Shown piece after piece: positions 58,158 through 64,000 of a stretch of 64,000 nucleotides of DNA (position 1 is the stretch's first letter; every line of letters starts with the position of its first letter). Origin of the DNA: Pseudoneobacillus sp052180215 (lineage in GTDB: Bacteria; Bacillota; Bacilli; Bacillales; Cytobacillaceae). Below the pieces are notes generated by a model. That model saw only the letters and a program-made list of their open reading frames with translations. It was not told the DNA's origin and made no database searches. Made by a program: the position numbers and the translations under genes. The DNA lies in assembly GCF_052180215.1 (NCBI RefSeq), contig NZ_CP197471.1, positions 282,001 through 346,000 of the forward strand, in the 5' to 3' direction.

Positions 58158-58754
58158 ATGACTAAAGAATTAGATTATAGTGCAACACTTACTGGGGCTT
58201 CTTTTTTATTGTACGAATTAAAGCAAGTGTTGAAGCTCAAAAGGCAAGGGTTATCAAATGATGAAATAAAGAAAAAGGTTATCGAGGAAAATGTCTTCGA
58301 ATATAAATTTACTTCGAGTCTTAAACGCATTGTACCATCAGTTATCAGAAGAGCAAATGCTTTAGACGATCAACTACAGGAATGGGTACTGAATAGTCCA
58401 TTGGAAGAGGGTAAGGTTATAAACCTATATTCCATTATGAAGACGGATAGACTCTTTTTTGAATTTATGAACGAGGTCATCCGAGAAAAGCTGGAATCGA
58501 ATAATTATCTGCTTGAAAAGAAAGATTTGAACGTATTCTTTATTTCTAAGGCGGAACAAGACGAGAAAATGGCAAAATGGACTGAACTGACAGTAAATAA
58601 ATTGAAACAAGTCTATTTGAAATTGCTTTACGAGGCTGGCTTGCTAAACGATAAAAAAACAGGTGAGTTGAATAGGCTATTATTTGATGAAAATTTAAAG
58701 CGTCACCTTATGTTTATTGGTGATACAGCTTATTTAAAAGCAATGGGTGAGTGA
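58158..58754 (+). CDS. brxA: BREX protein BrxA (DUF1819)
   Basis: The 198-residue protein begins MTKELDYSATLTGASFLLYE, the typical BrxA/DUF1819 N-terminus, and is helical with a basic middle. BrxA is a small DNA-binding component of type 1 BREX phage exclusion. The ATG at 58158 after AAGGATTTGGATGC is preferred to 58128. Its end overlaps the frame of the brxB start region. Operon partner of brxB, brxC and pglX. Confidence 0.9.
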   Translation: MTKELDYSATLTGASFLLYELKQVLKLKRQGLSNDEIKKKVIEENVFEYKFTSSLKRIVPSVIRRANALDDQLQEWVLNSPLEEGKVINLYSIMKTDRLFFEFMNEVIREKLESNNYLLEKKDLNVFFISKAEQDEKMAKWTELTVNKLKQVYLKLLYEAGLLNDKKTGELNRLLFDENLKRHLMFIGDTAYLKAMGE

Positions 58755-58767
58755 AAGGATTAAACAC

Positions 58768-59334
58768 ATGGCGAATATTAATCGTAGATTGGATAAAATT
58801 ATCCCAAAAATCAAAGAGGACAAGTTTATACAAGGTAGAGGACTTGGTAATGAGATTAGTTTTTATATCTTTGACTATGAGCCAAATGAGGAATTAGTGG
58901 TTCGTGATTACGTGAAGCATATCAAGAAGGAATTCAATTATGAAGGATCTGGACGCAAGATTATCGAATTCGACTTATATAATATGTTGCTTGAAATCGC
59001 AAAGGAAAAACGAATCTTTGATCAAGTATTCCAAGTAGAAGAAAAACAGGGGAAGGATGCCCTCTTTAAAGCCATGTCTGCCTTTGCCAAGCCAGAAATC
59101 TTTTTGAGCAAAATCAAAGAGGAATTGGTTGATCACAATGTCGTATTCATCACAGGGGTAGGAAAGGTGTATCCATTTGTTCGATCACACACGATTTTAA
59201 ATAATCTTCAAGAAGTTATTGATAAGATACCAGTCATCATGTTTTTCCCTGGCAGATATGACGGTCAATCACTTCACTTGTTTAACAAGTTCAAGGATGA
59301 CAACTATTACCGAGCCTTTCCGTTAGTCGATTAG
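58768..59334 (+). CDS. brxB: BREX protein BrxB (DUF1788)
   Basis: The 188-residue protein (FIQGRGLGNEISFYIFDYEP, GSGRKIIEFDLYNMLL, VVFITGVGKVYPFVRSHTIL, MFFPGRYDGQSLHLF) matches DUF1788/BrxB, a conserved type 1 BREX protein of unknown biochemical activity. The ATG at 58768 follows AAAGGATT and is preferred to 58747. It starts 14 bases after brxA. Confidence 0.92.
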   Translation: MANINRRLDKIIPKIKEDKFIQGRGLGNEISFYIFDYEPNEELVVRDYVKHIKKEFNYEGSGRKIIEFDLYNMLLEIAKEKRIFDQVFQVEEKQGKDALFKAMSAFAKPEIFLSKIKEELVDHNVVFITGVGKVYPFVRSHTILNNLQEVIDKIPVIMFFPGRYDGQSLHLFNKFKDDNYYRAFPLVD

Positions 59335-59352
59335 AGAAGAGGGGGATACTAA

Positions 59353-62300
59353 ATGATTATTAGAGATATGTTTCAAAAAGACATTGAAAGAGATATAAGA
59401 GGAGTAATAAAAGTTGCACAAGCAGATGAAGACAATACCTATCAAGAGCTTGATGAATATGTTGTGACAAAAGAGTTACATAAGCACTTATCCAAATTCT
59501 ATGAGAATTATCAAAAGGGCATAGATGGAACTACCGATAAAATGGGAGTATGGATCAGCGGATTCTTCGGATCTGGTAAATCCCACTTCTTGAAAATCCT
59601 TGCGTACTTGATTGAAAACAAGAAAGTAAAAAACAAAAAAGCCATTGAGTTCTTCCAAAATAAAATACAAGATCCTTTAGTTCTGGCAAACATGAATCGA
59701 ACTGCCGACGTTGAGACAGAAGTAATTCTATTCAATATCGATTCAAAGGCATCCATGGATAGTAAGTCGAAAGATGATGCGATTTTACGTGTATTTATGA
59801 AGGTGTTCTATGAACATAGAGGGTATTTTGGAGATATTCCAGGCGTTGCCGAAATGGAGAAATACTTAGATCAAAAAGGTGTCTACGAACAGTTTAAAGC
59901 TGAGTTTAAGGTACTTGCAGGTGAAGAATGGTTCGACCGTCGAAATACTTTCTATTTCGATGCTGACTACGTAATAGGAGCCTTAACAAAAGTAACGGAT
60001 ATGTCCGAAGAATCAGCTCGAAATTGGTTTGAGAATGGAGTAAATAATTTTGAGATTAGCATTGAAAAGTTTGCCAAGGATGTAAAGGAGTATATCGATC
60101 AGAAGGGTAAGAATTTTCATCTGGTGTTTTTAGTAGATGAAATTGGTCAGTTTATTGGGGACAGTCGTAGTCTCATGCTTAATCTTCAAACAGTTGCGGA
60201 GGACTTGGGTACTTTCGCCAAAGGGAAAGTCTGGATTATGGTCACTTCCCAAGAGAGCATTGATAGCATCGTTAAGGTAAAAGGAGATGACTTCTCCCGT
60301 ATTCAGGGCCGCTTTGATACGAGATTATCTTTATCATCGATTTCAGTAGATGAAGTAATTAAGAAGCGTATTCTCTTAAAGAAAGACTTTGCTAACGATA
60401 AGCTCAAAGTCATTTATCCAGAGAAAAGTGCCATCCTGAAGAATTTAATTAGTTTCAAAGAAAGCACTGCGGATTTAAGGGGCTACGACAACGAGCAAGA
60501 ATTTGCAGAGGTTTATCCTTTTATTCCCTATCAATTTAAACTACTGCAAAATGTATTTGAGCAAGTAAGACGACATGGTTCTTCTGGTAAGCATTTATCA
60601 GAAGGGGAACGTTCCATGTTATCCGCATTTAAAGAGGCAGGACTACGTTATAAGGATGCAGAGGAAGGGTTGTTAATTCCATTCTATGCATTCTATGACA
60701 CGATTAAAGAATTCCTCAATCCGACTATATCAAGAGTTATTGAGGGAGCATACGAAAATCCTGCACTTAAAGATGATGAATTTAACATGAACCTCTTGAA
60801 AGTATTGTTTATGATTAAATACATTAAAGAGCTTCCAACGAATATTGAAAATATCGCTACCCTTATGGTGACAAGCATTGATGAAGATAAATTAGAGTTG
60901 AAAGAGAAAATAAAAGCATCCCTAAGAAAGCTCATTTCTCAAACGCTTGTTCAGAAAAACGGAGAGTTCTATATCTTCCTGACTGATGATGAACAAGATA
61001 TCAACCGAGAAATTAAGACAATCAATGTAGATGAAGATGTGATTAAAAGAGAACTTGCTAATTATATCTTCCAAGACCTTTATGAAGAGAAAAAGTACCG
61101 TTATTCATCCGAGTATTCATTTTCATATAATCAGAAAATGGATGAAAAGAATTATGGAAATCAAACATCCAATATTGGTGTGAATATTATATCTCCATTA
61201 TCAGACCACTATGGAAAATCAGAGCATGAATTAATGATGATGTCGTCTGGAAACGGTGAATTACTATTGAAATTAGGTGGGAATGAATCGTATATCGAAG
61301 AGATGGAAGAAGTGCTAAGAATTGAGGAGTATCGTAAGAAAAAAAATATCACTCAACTTCCTGAGAGCATTCAGAACATCTTGAACAACAAACAGGCTGA
61401 GGTACGAGAAAGAAAACGTAGAGTACGTGAATTATTAGAAGATGCGGTTAAAAATGGTCAATTCTTTATCAATGGGGACAACGTGGCTGTCAAAGGCTCA
61501 ACGGTAAAAGAAAAAATGAATACAGCCTTATACTCATTGGTAGACAATGTTTATACAAAATTAACCTATGTAAAAAAATTTATAGGTACTGAAAATGAAC
61601 TTCGCTCAATTTTAAACTCTAAAGAAGAGCAATTGTCATTAAGTACAGTCATGGAACAAGTACCAAATGAGCTGGCAATCAAAGAAATTTCTGATTTTAT
61701 TAGCCTTCAAGATTCGATTCAAAAGCAAATTCGAGTCAAAATGATTGTAGACCGTTTCAACGACAAACCTTATGGCTGGAGAGAGCTTGATATCCAAGGT
61801 TTTATTGCTGAGCTACTAAGGGATCAAAAAATTCGAATTCGCTATAACTCGGAGTACCTGGAGCCAGCATCAGATGCAAGCAAGATTGTCACTGTTTTAA
61901 CAAAAACATCTGAAGCAGACAAAGGAATCATCTTAAAAAGAAAAAAAGTAGATGAAGCACTCATTAAGGTAGCGAAGAAGGTCTGCAAAGAGGTGCTAAA
62001 TAAAACCGATTTGCCAGATGACGAAGACGGTTTAGTAAAAGAAATGCGATCATTGATTGAAAAACAAATGAATGAAATTTATGCATACAAGGCTCGCTAC
62101 GAAGGCAGAAAATACCCAGGTATGAGCTTGCTTGACAAAGGATTAAGTTATTTTGGTGAATTCCACAAAGGGTTAGATAATGCATCATTCTTTGGAAAGA
62201 TAAAAGAACTACAAAAAGACCTTAGTTATTGGGAAGAGGATATGACTTACGTTAAGAGTTTTTTTGGTACAGATCAAAAGGATATCTTTGATAAAGGGCT

Positions 62301-62934
62301 ATCAGCTATCAATAAGTATCAAGAAAACAAAGCCTATCTTGTAGGAAATGAAGCGGAAAATTACATTGAGAAATTGACAGACATCTTAAATGATTCGATT
62401 CCTTATGGGAAAATAAAGCTAATCCCTGAAATCGTTAAAGGTATAGAGGATCAAATTAATATTGTCCTATCAGAGAAAAAAGAAAATGCGAAAGAGAAAA
62501 TCAAGTTGGATTATGATTACCTTTATCTGAAAGCAAAGCAGAATGGCGTATCAAACGAAACAAAAGAACGAGTCGAACAATATTATCCTTCCTTAATAGC
62601 ACAAGTTGAAGAATTTGTTGACGTATATAAAGTTGATGCGACAATTTCTCAAAGCACAAGTTTTAAAGAACAATACGAACTGAAGATTAATCATGAAATA
62701 GAGGAATGGCATAGAAGAACTGTCGTCACACCTCCTGTAGTAATTGATGGAGGCGGTAACGAATCTGGCGGTGGACATGTTGCAACCGTTCAAAAGCAAA
62801 AGGTTAAAGCCTCAGAACTAATTGTAGTGAAGGAATTACGTTCAGAAGACGATGTAGACAAGTACATCAGGACGTTATCAAATAAGTTAAAACAAATCAT
62901 TAAGTCTAATAAAGAAATCGAGTTCATTGATTAG
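59353..62934 (+). CDS. brxC: BREX ATPase BrxC
   Basis: The 1193-residue protein is the large P-loop ATPase of BREX. It has Walker A WISGFFGSGKSHFL (GSGKS at 73-77) and Walker B VFLVDEIGQF (about 257-266), followed by helical regions and a glycine-rich linker (GGGNESGGGH) near 1134-1143. BrxC is essential for BREX defence and methylation and may act as a DNA-associated motor. Length and motifs match the family. GAGGGGG precedes the ATG, 18 bases after brxB. Confidence 0.93.
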   Translation: MIIRDMFQKDIERDIRGVIKVAQADEDNTYQELDEYVVTKELHKHLSKFYENYQKGIDGTTDKMGVWISGFFGSGKSHFLKILAYLIENKKVKNKKAIEFFQNKIQDPLVLANMNRTADVETEVILFNIDSKASMDSKSKDDAILRVFMKVFYEHRGYFGDIPGVAEMEKYLDQKGVYEQFKAEFKVLAGEEWFDRRNTFYFDADYVIGALTKVTDMSEESARNWFENGVNNFEISIEKFAKDVKEYIDQKGKNFHLVFLVDEIGQFIGDSRSLMLNLQTVAEDLGTFAKGKVWIMVTSQESIDSIVKVKGDDFSRIQGRFDTRLSLSSISVDEVIKKRILLKKDFANDKLKVIYPEKSAILKNLISFKESTADLRGYDNEQEFAEVYPFIPYQFKLLQNVFEQVRRHGSSGKHLSEGERSMLSAFKEAGLRYKDAEEGLLIPFYAFYDTIKEFLNPTISRVIEGAYENPALKDDEFNMNLLKVLFMIKYIKELPTNIENIATLMVTSIDEDKLELKEKIKASLRKLISQTLVQKNGEFYIFLTDDEQDINREIKTINVDEDVIKRELANYIFQDLYEEKKYRYSSEYSFSYNQKMDEKNYGNQTSNIGVNIISPLSDHYGKSEHELMMMSSGNGELLLKLGGNESYIEEMEEVLRIEEYRKKKNITQLPESIQNILNNKQAEVRERKRRVRELLEDAVKNGQFFINGDNVAVKGSTVKEKMNTALYSLVDNVYTKLTYVKKFIGTENELRSILNSKEEQLSLSTVMEQVPNELAIKEISDFISLQDSIQKQIRVKMIVDRFNDKPYGWRELDIQGFIAELLRDQKIRIRYNSEYLEPASDASKIVTVLTKTSEADKGIILKRKKVDEALIKVAKKVCKEVLNKTDLPDDEDGLVKEMRSLIEKQMNEIYAYKARYEGRKYPGMSLLDKGLSYFGEFHKGLDNASFFGKIKELQKDLSYWEEDMTYVKSFFGTDQKDIFDKGLSAINKYQENKAYLVGNEAENYIEKLTDILNDSIPYGKIKLIPEIVKGIEDQINIVLSEKKENAKEKIKLDYDYLYLKAKQNGVSNETKERVEQYYPSLIAQVEEFVDVYKVDATISQSTSFKEQYELKINHEIEEWHRRTVVTPPVVIDGGGNESGGGHVATVQKQKVKASELIVVKELRSEDDVDKYIRTLSNKLKQIIKSNKEIEFID

Positions 62935-62949
62935 TCGGGAGATGTAAAA

Positions 62950-64000
62950 ATGAATAAGTCAGCTCTCAAAACCTTTGCGACAAGTGCCAGAAAAGAACTC
63001 TTAAAAAAAGTCGAAGCAAAGGCAATGAAAATTGGAATCACAGAAGACAATATAAAAAAAGCAGACATTGAAAGCTCGGATGCCATCTTTATAGATGGCA
63101 GACAGCTTTTAAGAGAAGAAAAAACTCAACGTGATAAACTCATTACTCGTATTAATCAAATCGGATTTAAACAGGTAATGGAAGAAGTCGCTTATACTTG
63201 GTTTAACCGTTTTACAGCACTACGTTTTATGGAAGTGAATGACTATCTACCAACTGGTGTAAGGGTATTATCTTCTTCAAATCCAAATAGTGCAGATCCA
63301 GATATGATAAATGAGGCATTAGAATTGGATTTAGAGATCGAGTTGGATAGAGAGTATATCTATAACTTGAAATTAAACAATGAAACGGAAGAATTGTTCA
63401 AGTATCTAATTATTAAACATTGCAACGAGTTGAATCGATTCTTACCATTTATGTTTGAAACAATTGATGATTATACGGAAATCCTCTTTCCAGAAGGCTT
63501 GTTGGCAAAGGATTCTTTTATTCGTCAAATGACTGACATTGATTTCATTCAAGAAGATAATTGGAAAAGGGTTGAAATTATAGGTTGGCTGTATCAATTC
63601 TATATAGCTGAAGAGAAAGACAGAGTGTTTAAAGCAAAGAAAAAATATAAATCAGAGGAAATACCTTATGCAACTCAACTTTTTACTCCTGATTGGATTG
63701 TAAGGTACATGGTACAAAACTCGTTAGGACGATATTGGGTAGAATCCCATCCTGAGCAGAGAGAATTATTTAGAGAATGGGAATTTTACATCGAAAATCC
63801 AGATTCAGAGGTTGATTTTGAGGAAGAATTAGCTCCTTATATAAATAAAGAGTTAAAGGTTGAGGATATTAAGTGTATCGATCCTGCCATGGGTAGTGGT
63901 CATATCCTCGTTTATATGTTTGATGTATTGTATGAAATTTATATTAAGTGTGGATATATGGAGAGAGAAATTCCAAGGTTGATTATTGAAAATAATCTTT
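62950..64000 (+). CDS. pglX: BREX adenine methyltransferase PglX (truncated by window end)
   Basis: A frame open from the ATG at 62950 (after GGGAGATG) to the window end gives 350 residues. It begins MNKSALKTFATSARKELLKK, has AYTWFNRFTALRFMEVN and PYATQLFTPDWIVRYMVQNS, and contains motif I DPAMGSGHILVYMFD at about residue 311, as in N6-adenine methylases. PglX methylates the BREX site on host DNA. The remaining part, pglZ and brxL are beyond the window. Confidence 0.93.
   Translation, partial: MNKSALKTFATSARKELLKKVEAKAMKIGITEDNIKKADIESSDAIFIDGRQLLREEKTQRDKLITRINQIGFKQVMEEVAYTWFNRFTALRFMEVNDYLPTGVRVLSSSNPNSADPDMINEALELDLEIELDREYIYNLKLNNETEELFKYLIIKHCNELNRFLPFMFETIDDYTEILFPEGLLAKDSFIRQMTDIDFIQEDNWKRVEIIGWLYQFYIAEEKDRVFKAKKKYKSEEIPYATQLFTPDWIVRYMVQNSLGRYWVESHPEQRELFREWEFYIENPDSEVDFEEELAPYINKELKVEDIKCIDPAMGSGHILVYMFDVLYEIYIKCGYMEREIPRLIIENNL

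Noticed and set aside
60693..60935. Minus-strand ORFs inside brxC
   Set aside because: Shadows of a long, well-supported coding frame.

Overview
The window is a chromosome segment of a low-GC, endospore-forming Firmicute of the family Bacillaceae. The evidence is the low GC content, the GGAGG-type ribosome sites with frequent TTG and GTG starts, and genes typical of the group: a SinI/SinR pair, a Spo0E-like phosphatase, the spore-cortex deacetylase PdaA, MotAB, and neighbours in the order of the Bacillus subtilis yfk and yfj clusters. The species cannot be named from sequence alone.

Positions 1-35,221 are mostly core genome. In order they hold a truncated membrane sensor kinase, a Bax-inhibitor-like protein, MscL, a preQ1 riboswitch with queF, an M29 aminopeptidase, MFS pumps, a TmrB-like ATPase, topoisomerase III, an orphan hutH behind a leader-ORF attenuator, MotA/MotB and a PsuK-like kinase. 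A small c-di-GMP/biofilm module follows at 15.4-18.2 kb: a c-di-GMP-I riboswitch in front of a sinI-like gene, sinR on the opposite strand, then map and an HD-GYP protein. After that come the yfk-like genes (YfkK, YtxH-like, YihY, YfkF-like MFS, Ca2+/H+ antiporter, YfkD) mixed with zosA, an EamA transporter and a DUF4362 lipoprotein, then class I fumarase, pdaA, a phospholipase-A2-like protein, an AlkA-type glycosylase and a 23S rRNA uracil methyltransferase. Two tandem-repeat arrays (41-bp and 52-bp units) and several dispersed Bacillus intergenic repeats lie between genes.

From about 35.3 kb to the end the sequence is an accessory, visibly more A/T-rich defence-type island. It carries an SF2 helicase, a NERD-domain membrane protein, two zinc-ribbon-repeat proteins each with an embedded endonuclease fold, an RNase H-like protein, a phage-type ATP-dependent DNA ligase, an SOS-controlled YolD-like protein, a DUF7662-like/endonuclease fusion, an Fe-S (AddB/Cas4-like) nuclease behind a LexA-box promoter, many small membrane or unknown proteins, and finally an XRE regulator followed by the start of a type 1 BREX operon (small ORF, brxA, brxB, brxC, pglX cut by the window end). 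No integrase or transposase is visible.

The most noteworthy signals are: (i) a c-di-GMP-I riboswitch controlling a SinI-like antirepressor; (ii) a recurring arrangement, seen at least four times, in which an 18-20 codon ORF ends inside the loop of an intrinsic terminator just upstream of a gene (hutH, the RNase H-like gene, a small membrane-protein operon and the SOS-controlled nuclease), suggesting translation-coupled attenuation; and (iii) a duplicated promoter/leader segment in front of two unrelated small island genes, with a possible ribosome-site-masking switch. All functional statements rest on motif reading by eye; no database search was run.
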